Positions 27,178-36,201 of a stretch of 64,000 bases of DNA are shown one piece after another. The notes beneath the pieces are model-generated. The model did not search any database. It saw only the letters and a program-made list of their open reading frames with translations, and was not told the DNA's origin. Position numbers and translations under genes: made by a program. The stretch comes from Planctomycetota bacterium (GTDB lineage: Bacteria > Planctomycetota > Brocadiia > Brocadiales > Brocadiaceae): contig VGXV01000013.1 of assembly GCA_016873165.1 (NCBI GenBank), positions 1 through 64,000 of the forward strand, in the 5' to 3' direction. Positions within the stretch are counted from its first letter, which is position 1. Each line of letters begins with the position of its first letter.

Positions 27178-27528
27178 CCGCTGTACTAAGAATTATACTA
27201 GCTTTTTCAGCCAAGAGGGAACATTCCGCATTGTTTATAATCGCGGTGGTCTCCCCTTTCCAGTTTTAATCCCTAATGAGACAACTTAAAAACCCTGGGG
27301 AAAAGTAGCCGGGGCGAAGATATTCATCCATTTTTTCTACCATGAGGTCACGATCCCGGAGGATTTGAGATTTATTACAATACCCCTTTTGATCTGACTG
27401 GTTTGTTTATAAATAACAGTTTTTCTTTATACTGATTTAAAAAAACAGTGTTTACATGGTTGCCTATACCTACACAGGCATATCTGTGTTTTTCAGTATC
27501 AAATCATGGTTTTCAGGGTTAAATGTTA
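27178..27528. other. intergenic; possible short coding remnant
   Basis: No gene is supported. On the minus strand around 27270-27365 a short frame reads 'LRDRDLMVEKMDEYLRPGYF' and onwards without a start codon. It looks more like a gene remnant than random sequence, but I cannot name it. Confidence 0.3.
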
Positions 27529-28953
27529 TTATTGCAACCCCAATAATCCTGTTGCGGTGATCTTTTGGGAATAGATATCCCAATAACTTTTATCTGTGTC
27601 ACGGCCATCTTGCCATACGACAATTGTGCCGCCATTTCCATCGTCCACAATTGCGGAATAGCATTGTGTTTCATATGCAGTGCTTACCGGATTGCCGTTA
27701 TTATTCCATAATGAAGCGCCGGTTGAATCAATTCTTTGCGCATAAATATCAAATAATGAGGCGCGGTTATCATTCCATACTAAAATAGCGCCGCCTGCGC
27801 CATCTGCAATGATTGACACATAATTTTGAATACCCTCTTCAACACAGACTGGCAATCCATTCTCCTTCCACAAAGTATTTCCCGTGAGATCAACACGCTG
27901 GGCATAGACATCGTATTTGCCGCTGCGTAAATCCCACCATGCAATAATTGCGCCACCTGCTCCATCGGTTGCCATCACCGGATAGTCTTGTTTTCCATTT
28001 GCAATAGAAACAGGGATTCCGTCTGCTTCCCATAATATGTCGCCATTGCCATCAATTTGTTGCACAAAAATATCGTTATTATCGTTGCGCATATCCATCC
28101 ATGCTACGATTACTCCTTCAGCGCCATTACTAATAATAACAGGATAGCTTTCGTGTCCACGGGCGCCGCACACATTTACTCCTGCTTTATCCCATACAAT
28201 ATTGCCGCTGCCATCAATCCTCTGTGCATAAATATCTGCATAACTTTTTCTGAAATCCAACCAAACCACAATTGCGCCGCCATGTCCATCATCTATCGCA
28301 ATGGGAGCGCTTTGGGATCCGAAAACCCAGCAAACGGGAACTCCATTTTTTTTCCACAACAATTCTCCATTGCCATTGACCCTCTGGGCAAACAGATCAT
28401 CATAATTCGTCCTGGTATCCTGCCAGATAATAATAGCGCCGCCTGCTCCATCAGTAACAATACATGGGCTGTCCTGTTCGTTAATTTCATCGCATACCGG
28501 AATCCCATCCGCCTTCCACATGGGATTTCCGTTTGCATCGATTCTTTGGGCGTAAATATCCGCATTGGTAATCCCGCCGCGCAAATCATGCCAGGTGATA
28601 ACCACACCGCCGGCGCCATCGCTGACAATTTTTGGCAGTTTCTGGTTTTCTTCCGCAAGGCACACGGGCACCCCGTTTTCCTTCCATACAACATTTCCTT
28701 TTGCATCGATTCGCTGAGCAAAAATATCAAAATGAACATTGCGTGTATCTTCCCATACAATAATGGCGCCTCCCGCACCGTCACTTATTGTCTGAATTGC
28801 GCTTTGTTGGCCTGTAGCATTGCAAATTAACGTATTTTCCTGAGGACTGGCCAACCATGCCGCTATTGCATGTTTCTGCAAAAACATTATGAATGCAAAC
28901 ATTATAACAACACATGCCGTCAGATAAGTGTGCAGTTTTACTGATGTATACAT
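27529..28953 (-). CDS. secreted eight-repeat beta-propeller-like protein
   Basis: 474 residues. A hydrophobic N-terminus ('TACVVIMFAFIMFLQ', ending AIAAW) is a signal peptide or anchor. The remainder is eight repeats of about 52 residues, each with the core 'DGAGGAIIVWxDxR', 'DIYAQRID', 'GNxxWxxxGxPVC'. Such repeats probably build a beta-propeller. I start at 28953 because AAAGGA lies at correct distance; an in-frame TTG at 28968 adds five residues. Repeated GC-rich codons favour recombination between units. Ligand unknown. Confidence 0.75.
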   Translation of the reverse strand: MYTSVKLHTYLTACVVIMFAFIMFLQKHAIAAWLASPQENTLICNATGQQSAIQTISDGAGGAIIVWEDTRNVHFDIFAQRIDAKGNVVWKENGVPVCLAEENQKLPKIVSDGAGGVVITWHDLRGGITNADIYAQRIDANGNPMWKADGIPVCDEINEQDSPCIVTDGAGGAIIIWQDTRTNYDDLFAQRVNGNGELLWKKNGVPVCWVFGSQSAPIAIDDGHGGAIVVWLDFRKSYADIYAQRIDGSGNIVWDKAGVNVCGARGHESYPVIISNGAEGVIVAWMDMRNDNNDIFVQQIDGNGDILWEADGIPVSIANGKQDYPVMATDGAGGAIIAWWDLRSGKYDVYAQRVDLTGNTLWKENGLPVCVEEGIQNYVSIIADGAGGAILVWNDNRASLFDIYAQRIDSTGASLWNNNGNPVSTAYETQCYSAIVDDGNGGTIVVWQDGRDTDKSYWDIYSQKITATGLLGLQ

Positions 28954-29044
28954 TTGAATTCCTTTCAACTAACTTCAGCGATTACGTTTCCAAAAACAGT
29001 ACGCGGTATACCGCAATACCTATTAAAAAACAAACTATTATGTT

Positions 29045-30385
29045 TTATTCTTTGCCCTGTGCATCCGTTACGATACCTTCGGACCAATCAATTATAGAAT
29101 GAATATTCACCGGTTCTCCCCCTACGGTCATTTTGCGCTGTCTGCCCTCCAGCAACTTTTTCTCCTCTCCTTCCAGCAGCAATGTGGCTTCACCCTTTAC
29201 CGCCGTGACAATGGTAACGTACTCCGTTATCTGCATATTAAAAATACCGTCATTTGCCACAATCTTTCCGTTCGGGGTAAATATTTCCAGGTTTTTTTTC
29301 AGCTTTTCCAGGGAGATAAACAGTTGTCCTTTTTTAATAGTAATCTTCCACGGACTAACAAAACACATCTCTGTATCCGAATCCAGATTTATACCCATCC
29401 CCTTTTTTGTTGAAAAAGATGCCTTTTCTCCATTGCCTGTTTTGAGAATAACGCCGCTCTGTAAGCTGTGAACCGTTGATATATTTTTCCACTTTTGATC
29501 ATCGGTCTTCTGAAATTGAACATTTCCATAGGTATGGGAAATATCTATCCTGCCGCGCTTATGGGTAAAATAAAAATACGCTCCCGCCAGGGCGATAATG
29601 CTGCTCCCAACAATCACGCCAAGCAGGATAAATCCTTTTCTTGTTGGTTTTGCTATAAGTATTCCCAGTTCATACAGCAGAATCATTGGGGCTGCGGTCA
29701 TAGTCTGGGTAAAAGGATCCGGGGGGGTTACTATAGCGGCAATGATAAAAATCACAAGAATTGAATATTTTCTCCACTTGATAAATTTGTCGGCTGTCAC
29801 AAATCGTATCTTTGATAATAGCAGCATTACGAGGGGGAGCTGAAACACTAAACCAAGCGCAATCGTAAGCAGGAAAACAAACGACACGTATTGTTGCATC
29901 GTAATGATGGGTTGGACATCATGTCCCAGTATGCTTATTAAAAATTGCAAACCAAAGGGAATCAACAAATAATATCCAAAAAGCCCCCCCATGACGAATG
30001 CAATGTAGGAAGCCGGAAAAAAAACGAGGATGTACCTTTTTTCCTTTGAATATAACCCCGCGCTGACGAATTTCCATGCCTGATATATAATAACGGGATA
30101 CACCAGGAAAAGAGAACTGATGAGACACAACTTCATGTATGCGTAAAAACCTTCCTGATAGCTCAATACCTGCAATCCGGTGGAAAGTCCTAATTTACGC
30201 ATGGCTATTCCATGAGGCCGTTTCACTATATCCATAATATGCATCTTAAATACCCAGCACATTATGAAGCACAAAATGACTGCAATGACGGAATAAAAAA
30301 CTCTGCGCCGCAATTCTTCCAGATGCGAACCCAGCGGCATCCTGGCTTCTTCGATTTTGTTGTATTCTTCCTCTGCTATATCCAC
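29045..30385 (-). CDS. tatC: TatC translocase fused to a FecR-like domain
   Basis: About 446 residues. Residues about 15-265 are TatC: 'MPLGSHLEELRRRVFYSVI', the 'YQEGFYAYMKL' loop and six membrane helices, ending 'TPPDPFTQTMTAAPMILLYE'. A seventh helix ('FILLGVIVGSSIIALAGAYF') then carries a 150-residue beta-rich domain resembling FecR ('SGVILKTGNGEKASFSTKKG', 'GKIVANDGIFNMQI', 'VTAVKGEATLLLEGE'). By topology this tail lies on the opposite side from the normal TatC C-terminus, i.e. periplasmic or equivalent. I start at the GTG at 30385 (AGGG seven bases upstream); the frame is open to 30421. No tatA/B is nearby. Confidence 0.85.
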   Translation of the reverse strand: MDIAEEEYNKIEEARMPLGSHLEELRRRVFYSVIAVILCFIMCWVFKMHIMDIVKRPHGIAMRKLGLSTGLQVLSYQEGFYAYMKLCLISSLFLVYPVIIYQAWKFVSAGLYSKEKRYILVFFPASYIAFVMGGLFGYYLLIPFGLQFLISILGHDVQPIITMQQYVSFVFLLTIALGLVFQLPLVMLLLSKIRFVTADKFIKWRKYSILVIFIIAAIVTPPDPFTQTMTAAPMILLYELGILIAKPTRKGFILLGVIVGSSIIALAGAYFYFTHKRGRIDISHTYGNVQFQKTDDQKWKNISTVHSLQSGVILKTGNGEKASFSTKKGMGINLDSDTEMCFVSPWKITIKKGQLFISLEKLKKNLEIFTPNGKIVANDGIFNMQITEYVTIVTAVKGEATLLLEGEEKKLLEGRQRKMTVGGEPVNIHSIIDWSEGIVTDAQGKE

Positions 30386-30533
30386 GCAAAACCCTATAAA
30401 TATCCGCTGCAACACAACCACATTTTTCTGATAAAAAAGAGGGTTTTAATGATACAACGATAATTCCGAAATTACAAGAAACAATTAACATCGCCATGAG
30501 TTCAAAGTGAGAATTCAGGCAAAAGGAAAAGCC

Positions 30534-30562
30534 TTGAAAGATTTTTTTGGATATGTTATTAT
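30534..30562 (+). promoter_or_regulatory. sigma-70-type promoter for the ribH operon
   Basis: TTGAAA, 17 bases, TATTAT, ending 85 bases before the ribH ATG. No FMN riboswitch is visible in the leader. Confidence 0.6.
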
Positions 30563-30647
30563 TTGACTTTCGAAATTACGGTTCTTCAGTTTTGGCTTTT
30601 ATCTCAATATTAATTCATATTCCGGCAAATTCAAAAGGACTCATATT

Positions 30648-31112
30648 ATGGGCGCTGAATATAGTGGAAAACTGATTGCTACGGGCAAGTCTTTTGGAAT
30701 TATCGTAAGCCGATATAATAGTTTCATCACAAAACGTTTACTGGAAGGCGCAATTGATGGGCTTGTAAGGCATGGTGTAAAAGAAGATGACATTGCTGTA
30801 TTTTGGGTGCCCGGCGCTTATGAGATTCCCATTGCAGCCCAAAAGGTTATACAAACAGGAAAATATGACGCAATTATTTGCCTTGGGGCAATTATTCGCG
30901 GAGAAACGCCCCATTTTGATTTTGTTGCCAGCGAATCCGCGAAAGGCATTACGCAGATTGGTTTGTCGTCCGGAGTGCCAACCATCTATGGCATTATTAC
31001 AACAGAAACATTAGAACAAGCAATTGACCGTGCTGGTGCAAAAACAGGAAATAAAGGCACAGAGGCAGCTTTATCGGCTATAGAAATGGTAAACCTCTTT
31101 GATCAAATATAA
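30648..31112 (+). CDS. ribH: 6,7-dimethyl-8-ribityllumazine synthase
   Basis: 154 residues, the icosahedral capsid-forming riboflavin enzyme. Motifs: '[19 protein letters not shown]', '[15 protein letters not shown]', '[17 protein letters not shown]', the catalytic histidine in 'PHFDF', and '[17 protein letters not shown]'. It is followed by the NusB fusion gene, matching the common ribH-nusB gene order. A weak inverted repeat (GGTGTAA/TTACACC) lies just behind the stop. Confidence 0.97.
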   Translation: MGAEYSGKLIATGKSFGIIVSRYNSFITKRLLEGAIDGLVRHGVKEDDIAVFWVPGAYEIPIAAQKVIQTGKYDAIICLGAIIRGETPHFDFVASESAKGITQIGLSSGVPTIYGIITTETLEQAIDRAGAKTGNKGTEAALSAIEMVNLFDQI

Positions 31113-31261
31113 CCCGGTGTAAAAACCAGTAACAAACATTACACGTTACACCTTTTCAACACTTCTCCCGCCAGACGCCTCAATGTAATAAAAACAACAG
31201 AATTAAAGATCGTACTTTTTACCCAATTGAAAATTTTTAAATTTTAGACTAAAAATATTCC

Positions 31262-32530
31262 ATGCGCAACAGAACGATTGCCCGCGAACTTGCCCTACAG
31301 GCATTATACCAGCTCGATTTGCGCGGAGACGAAACGGAAAATGAAATGGAAGAATTCTGCAGGCAGAGCTCTGAAAAACCTGATATATATAAGTTCGCCA
31401 TGTCGCTTATCAAGGGATGCAGATCTCACGTAAAAGAAATCGATGAGAAAATTTCACTTTCTGCGGAAAACTGGGATTTGCACCGGATGGCCATTATTGA
31501 CAAAAATATTCTGCGGCTGGGCATATATGAGCTGTTATACAGGGATGATATTCCCCCGAAGGTTTCCATTAATGAAGCAATAGAACTTGCCAAAAAATTC
31601 AGCACCAAAGATTCCGGAATGTTTGTTAATGGTGTTTTGGATAAAGTATATAATTGGCTGAAAAATGAAAAAGCAAAAGACGCAAGAAAAGAGGAATCCG
31701 AACCCATTTTCGGCATTTCCGACTTACATATACACACAAATTATTCTGACGGCACAACAACTCCGGAAGAGGTCGTTGATGAATCCATACGATTGGGTTT
31801 GTCCGCAATCGCCATCACCGATCATGATACGATTCAGGGATTTCTGAGGGCAGACGAATACAGGAACGGGAAAAAACTTCATATCATTCCCGGTATAGAA
31901 ATTTCTTCATTTCTTGACCCTTCGGAGATACATATTTTAGGGTATTTTATCGACATCCATAATGACGCATTAAACGCCGTAATAAAAAAAGCGCACAAAG
32001 ACAGAGTGGAGCGTATTTATACAATGGCGGAAAAACTCCGCAACCTTCAGGTCAACATAAATCCAGGAGAAGTATTAAACCTTGCGGGAGAAGGAACCCC
32101 GGGACGCATGCATGTGGCAGAAGTGATCTGGCGCAACGGATACACCGCGACATTGCTGGAATCATTTTATAAATACATCGGCGATAAGGCGCCCGCATAT
32201 GTTCCTAAAAAAACATTAACCCCGCAGGAGGCCATTGAACTGATACGAAATGCGAAAGGAGTGCCGGTACTGGCTCATCCCGGACTTACACAGCGGGATA
32301 ATATTATTGAAGATCTTGTAAAATACGGCTTGCAGGGGATAGAGGTATACTATCCCTCCCATACAAAAGCAACCGTAGAAAAATACCTCAAATTGGCAAA
32401 AAAATATAATCTTGTGGTAACCGGCGGCTCCGATTTTCACGGAGAAAGAAAGAGTGACAATCCGATAGCAAAAGTTACTATATCCGGCAACCTTGTGAAA
32501 CAACTGAAGCAAAGATGCAACATTAATTGA
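31262..32530 (+). CDS. nusB: NusB fused to a PHP-domain (TrpH/RNase AM-like) phosphoesterase
   Basis: 422 residues with two complete domains. Residues 1-137 are NusB: 'RTIARELALQALYQLDLRGD', 'DLHRMAIIDKNILRLGIYEL', 'VSINEAIELAKKFSTKDSG', 'FVNGVLDKV'. After a charged linker, residues 149-422 are a PHP domain of the TrpH/YciV type: 'DLHIHTNYSDGTTTPEEVV', 'AITDHDTIQGF', 'PGIEISS', 'LAHPGL' and 'GSDFHG', providing the metal-binding His/Asp set. NusB works in rRNA transcription antitermination, and E. coli RNase AM trims rRNA 5' ends, so the fusion makes functional sense. No stop or frameshift separates the halves. Confidence 0.9.
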   Translation: MRNRTIARELALQALYQLDLRGDETENEMEEFCRQSSEKPDIYKFAMSLIKGCRSHVKEIDEKISLSAENWDLHRMAIIDKNILRLGIYELLYRDDIPPKVSINEAIELAKKFSTKDSGMFVNGVLDKVYNWLKNEKAKDARKEESEPIFGISDLHIHTNYSDGTTTPEEVVDESIRLGLSAIAITDHDTIQGFLRADEYRNGKKLHIIPGIEISSFLDPSEIHILGYFIDIHNDALNAVIKKAHKDRVERIYTMAEKLRNLQVNINPGEVLNLAGEGTPGRMHVAEVIWRNGYTATLLESFYKYIGDKAPAYVPKKTLTPQEAIELIRNAKGVPVLAHPGLTQRDNIIEDLVKYGLQGIEVYYPSHTKATVEKYLKLAKKYNLVVTGGSDFHGERKSDNPIAKVTISGNLVKQLKQRCNIN

Positions 32531-32591
32531 GTTTTTTAATTTTTATACTATTCCATTGATATCGCAAGAACAGAAATAAAGGTAAAAATAC

Positions 32592-33824
32592 ATGGGAAAA
32601 ACAGAAAAGACCGAAATGAAGGACGATACCCAAAAAACCAAAAAAAGCCTTTGGTATCGCATTAAAAACTTTACATTTGAACCAAAGAAAACAGTTGTTA
32701 TAGAAGATGGCACAATACGCCTCGTGCCCATTGATCAGGCGCCTGTTGTTCTCAAAGAAAAAGTGGCGGAAAGGCATGTTCCGCCTGAAGCGGTTGTTAT
32801 AGAAAAAGCGCCTCCGGAAAAACCCGTCATCGTTCCGAAAGAAAAACCGGTTATTGAAGAAATAAAAGAAAAGCCCGTTGTAAAAGAAAAAATAATTAAG
32901 AAAGAACCCGTTGTTGTACCGAATAAGTTAAAAAAAGGGCTTGAAAAGACGAGGGGACGCTTTTGGTCGCGTTTAAAAGATTTCCTGTCATTCAGAAAAG
33001 GCATCGACGAATCGGTGCTTGAAGAATTGGAAGACATCCTCATCGGAGCGGATATGGGTGCGCGTCCCGTGCAAAAACTTATCGAAGAAATACATGGGGC
33101 ATGGAAAGAAAAAATAATTACCGAAACATCTCAGATAAATAATTTTATAAAAGGGCGACTGAAGGAGGACTTACACCAGTGGAAAACCGACATCCAATAT
33201 GCAAATAAGCCGCCTACGGTCATTATGGTAGTCGGCGTTAACGGCGTAGGCAAAACAACCTCCATAGCAAAGCTCGCAAGTTCCCTGATTAAGGAAGGTA
33301 AAAAAGTGATGCTTGCCGCAAGCGATACTTTCCGGGCAGCGGCAGTAGACCAACTGGACATCTGGTGTAAACGCATCGGGGCTGATATCGTAAAACATCA
33401 GACAGGTTCCGATCCCGCTGCTGTGGCGTATGATGCCCTTGAAGCAAGCATTGCAAGGGGCATGGATGTTTTAATCGTGGACACCGCAGGACGACTTCAT
33501 ACCCATGACAATCTGATGAAAGAACTCACGAAAATAAAACGCGTTATTTCGAAGAGAATTCCCGATGCGCCGCATGAGGTAATAATGGTGCTTGATGCCA
33601 CTACCGGGCAGAATGCGATCTCACAGGCTAAAATGTTCAAGGAAGCAGTGGACGTAACGGGAATATTTCTTGCAAAACTGGACGGTACGGCAAAAGGCGG
33701 CATAGTGCTTGGCATGTGCAATGAAACAAAAATCCCTGTCAAATTTGTCGGGCTTGGTGAACAGGCGGATGATATTGAGAAATTTAACCCTGACTCGTTT
33801 GTGGACACCCTGTTAGAACAATGA
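32592..33824 (+). CDS. ftsY: signal recognition particle receptor FtsY
   Basis: 410 residues. The first 115 are charged and carry proline-rich near-repeats ('EKPVIVPKEKPVIEEIKEKP'). The NG GTPase domain follows: 'GVNGVGKTTSIAKLASSL', 'AASDTFRAAAVDQL', 'DTAGRLHTHDNLM' and 'LDGTAKGGIVLG'. It docks SRP-ribosome complexes at the membrane. Its stop overlaps the ATG of the iron-sulfur subunit gene by four bases (ATGA). Confidence 0.97.
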   Translation: MGKTEKTEMKDDTQKTKKSLWYRIKNFTFEPKKTVVIEDGTIRLVPIDQAPVVLKEKVAERHVPPEAVVIEKAPPEKPVIVPKEKPVIEEIKEKPVVKEKIIKKEPVVVPNKLKKGLEKTRGRFWSRLKDFLSFRKGIDESVLEELEDILIGADMGARPVQKLIEEIHGAWKEKIITETSQINNFIKGRLKEDLHQWKTDIQYANKPPTVIMVVGVNGVGKTTSIAKLASSLIKEGKKVMLAASDTFRAAAVDQLDIWCKRIGADIVKHQTGSDPAAVAYDALEASIARGMDVLIVDTAGRLHTHDNLMKELTKIKRVISKRIPDAPHEVIMVLDATTGQNAISQAKMFKEAVDVTGIFLAKLDGTAKGGIVLGMCNETKIPVKFVGLGEQADDIEKFNPDSFVDTLLEQ

Positions 33825-34543
33825 CGAACGATACCGTTAACTTTCATGTCTTCCGGTTTAATCCGGCCAGCGATAAGGAAGCGTATATTCAAACATACGA
33901 AATACCCCTTACGAGAAAAGACCTTACGGTGCTGGAAGGTCTGATATACATCCAGCAGCGTTTGGATCACTCACTTGCATTCCGTTCATCGTGCAGGGCG
34001 GCAGTTTGCGGCTCCTGCGCCATGCATATTAATGGAAAATACCGCCTCGCCTGCAATACCCTGATTTCAAAACTGAACACAAAGACCGTTACCATCCGTC
34101 CCCTCGCCCATATGGAAATACAGAAAGACCTCTTTGTCAATATGAGGCCGTTTTGGGAAAAATATGAACAGATCAAGCCATACCTCATGCCGGGAAAGCC
34201 ATCGCCTCCGGAAAGAGAAAGAATACAGAGCACGGATGAAAGAACGAAACTGGATGGATTAATTGACTGCATATTGTGCGCCTGCTGCCATTCCTCATGC
34301 CCTGTGACGGCAACGCGTGAAGACTACCTTGGCCCGATGTCTTTTCTCAACATCGACAGATTTGTTTCCGACAGCCGCGACGGCGCAAGGGAGGAACGTT
34401 TGGCGCTTGTGAACAGCGAGAAAGGAGTATGGCGCTGCCATTCGGTATTTAACTGCCAGGAAGTATGTCCGAAAGACCTGAATCCGACAGGCTCCATTAC
34501 CCATCTGAAAAGAGAAATTATAAAAAAGAACGCAAAACGCTGA
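33821..34543 (+). CDS. sdhB: succinate dehydrogenase/fumarate reductase-type iron-sulfur subunit
   Basis: 240 residues. The N-terminal plant-type ferredoxin domain has 'SCRAAVCGSCAMHINGK' plus 'LACNTLI' for a [2Fe-2S] cluster. The C-terminal domain has 'CILCACCHSSCP' and 'CHSVFNCQEVCPKDLNP' for the [4Fe-4S] and [3Fe-4S] clusters. All twelve-odd cysteines appear in place. It is the electron-transfer subunit between flavoprotein and membrane anchor. Neither partner subunit is in the window, and it is translationally coupled to ftsY, an unusual setting. Confidence 0.92.
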   Translation: MTNDTVNFHVFRFNPASDKEAYIQTYEIPLTRKDLTVLEGLIYIQQRLDHSLAFRSSCRAAVCGSCAMHINGKYRLACNTLISKLNTKTVTIRPLAHMEIQKDLFVNMRPFWEKYEQIKPYLMPGKPSPPERERIQSTDERTKLDGLIDCILCACCHSSCPVTATREDYLGPMSFLNIDRFVSDSRDGAREERLALVNSEKGVWRCHSVFNCQEVCPKDLNPTGSITHLKREIIKKNAKR

Positions 34544-34594
34544 ACAACTAAGAAAGCACAAGGAGACTTATTCTCAGCAAACAAAGTACTACAA

Positions 34595-35197
34595 ATGGAA
34601 AATAACACTTCATTGAAACGCATTTGCGTATTTTGCGGATCAAGCATTGGTAACCGTCCTGCTTACAAGGATGCGGCAATAAAATTGGGAAAAGCTTTGG
34701 TTTCTCACGGCATAGGGCTTGTGTATGGCGGCGGAGGAGTTGGCCTTATGGGGATCATCGCGGAAACCGTTATGAAGGAAAAGGGAGAAGTAATAGGAGT
34801 CATACCAAAATCGCTCTTTGCCAGAGAAATTGTTCTTCGTGAGATAACGGAACTTCACGAAGTCGGAAGTATGCACGAACGCAAGGCGCTGATGGCGCAA
34901 TTATCCGACGCCTTCATCGCGATGCCGGGGGGATACGGAACACTGGACGAATTTTTTGAGATCGTCACCTGGTCCCAGTTAGGATTGCATGCAAAACCAA
35001 TCGGCATACTCAATGTAGACGGATATTTCGACCTGTTACTGGAATTCGTAGACCATGCCATCCGTGAATGCTTTGTAAAGCCGGAACACGGGCAATTAAT
35101 TCTGCGGTCTGACAATCCCGATGAACTATTGCAAACACTCATTCGTAAAAAACCCATTCAACCTGCTGTTAAATTGATTGACTGGCAGGAAAGTTAA
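34595..35197 (+). CDS. LOG-family (TIGR00730) protein, cytokinin-type phosphoribohydrolase
   Basis: 200 residues with the LOG signature pair 'MHERKALM' and 'PGGYGTLDEFFEIVTW', after 'CVFCGSSIGNRPAYKDAA' and 'GLVYGGGGVGLMG'. Bacterial LOG proteins hydrolyse nucleoside 5'-monophosphates such as AMP to base and ribose 5-phosphate; older annotations call them lysine decarboxylases. Last gene of the ribH-ftsY run. Confidence 0.9.
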   Translation: MENNTSLKRICVFCGSSIGNRPAYKDAAIKLGKALVSHGIGLVYGGGGVGLMGIIAETVMKEKGEVIGVIPKSLFAREIVLREITELHEVGSMHERKALMAQLSDAFIAMPGGYGTLDEFFEIVTWSQLGLHAKPIGILNVDGYFDLLLEFVDHAIRECFVKPEHGQLILRSDNPDELLQTLIRKKPIQPAVKLIDWQES

Positions 35198-35321
35198 ATC
35201 GGGATTAATTTCTGAGAACAAATCCATCCTTTTTCATTAAGCAGCGTAGGTTAACCCGACCTTCGCAATTCGAGGGGCAGGTAAACCGCTGAGCCAGTAA
35301 AATCAAAGGGTCATGTAAAAA

Positions 35322-35632
35322 GGTCGGCACTACAGACCGACCTGGCCTGATGCATAAACCTTTGGTGAAGGTTGTTCAGGAAGCACCAGTCCCAGTTGTG
35401 CCAAAAGGAGAGCAACATCGTCCGAATCCACCCCGCACGTTGGTTGTCATTGAGTTCTCCCAAATAGAGTATTTGTCACTGTACCACCCTTCCCCCGCTG
35501 ACCCGGTGGTTCTCCACAACACTCCAATACCGGTGTGTTTTCCCGTCTTTCGTCCGTCTCTTTTCTCGTAAGAACATGCGGACATTTTCTCACGCCCACG
35601 TGAAGCCGTCAACAGGGTGGGTCGGCACTACA
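35322..35632. repeat. 13-bp direct repeats flanking an IS remnant
   Basis: GGTCGGCACTACA is present at 35322-35334 and again at 35620-35632 in the same orientation, bracketing the transposase fragment. The left copy also forms a short hairpin with the following GACCGACC. Confidence 0.55.
35395..35577 (-). pseudogene. N-terminal fragment of an IS1634/IS4-type transposase
   Basis: From the ATG at 35577 the frame reads 'MFLREKRRTKDGKTHRYWSV' then 'ENHRVSGGRVVQ', a TGA, and 'QILYLGELNDNQRAGWIR', which is the usual N-terminus of a common DDE transposase group. The remaining several hundred codons are missing. Flanking 35198-35394 and 35578-35727 show no other gene. Confidence 0.6.
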
Positions 35633-35732
35633 AGCCGTTTTGAAAATCTAACCCCTTGATTATCAATGGTTTCCAGGTGATTTATTCCCAAAAATAACCG
35701 TTTTTCGGCGCGAATTGTGAGAGTAGGGATAA

Positions 35733-35843
35733 GCAGCAGCGCAGGGTCATAGGCTTAGAAAAGGCCAAGAATCCATAAAAAATGGCAAAGGTATTTCCAG
35801 CGAGGAAGCCAAAGTTCGACTTTCAAAATGGATTATAAAATAA
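35733..35843 (+). pseudogene. C-terminal remnant of an antitoxin
   Basis: An open stretch without a start codon encodes 'GQESIKNGKGISSEEAKVRL' and 'SKWIIK' before TAA at 35841-35843, overlapping the toxin ATG by 16 bases. The sequence is like the C-termini of RelB/ParD-type antitoxins encoded just before ParE/RelE toxins. The N-terminal half is gone. Confidence 0.5.
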
Positions 35844-36123
35844 TTTGGTCATCTGACGCTTTAGAAGATATAGAGGCCATTGGGAAGTTTATCGCGAGAG
35901 ATTCTGAATTTTATGCCGAATCTACAATTCAAAAAATATTTGAAACCCCTCAGTCACTAATCCAACACCCCAAAATAGGGGGGCCGTGCCAGAGGTTGGC
36001 GATGAATCTGTTCGGGAATTATTTGTTTTCCAATATCGTATCATTTATGAAATCAAAGCAAATGAAATTCATATTCTTACCGTAATACATGGAAAACGTA
36101 TATTTGATAAAGAAAAAATTTAA
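35828..36123 (+). pseudogene. ParE/RelE-type toxin gene with frameshift in a G run
   Basis: The first 52 codons ('MDYKIIWSSDALEDIEAIGK', 'HPKIGG') match ParE/RelE toxins. The G6 run at 35978-35983 then shifts the frame. In the correct frame coding continues 'AVPEVGDESVRELFVFQYRI' and 'EIHILTVIHGKRIFDKEKI' to TAA at 36121-36123. One base is missing in the run. As written the product is an 85-residue chimera without the catalytic C-terminal strand. It could be phase-variable, a true mutation or a sequence error. Confidence 0.75.
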
Positions 36124-36201
36124 CAAGACGCAAAGAAATTCTCAATATCGAGAAGTATTTTTTTATCAATAGTTATCAGATTGTTAAATCATTAACGAAA
36201 A

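Noticed and set aside
28057-28830. 257-codon open frame on the plus strand
   Set aside because: Antisense to the repeat protein; its periodicity simply mirrors the repeats of the real gene.
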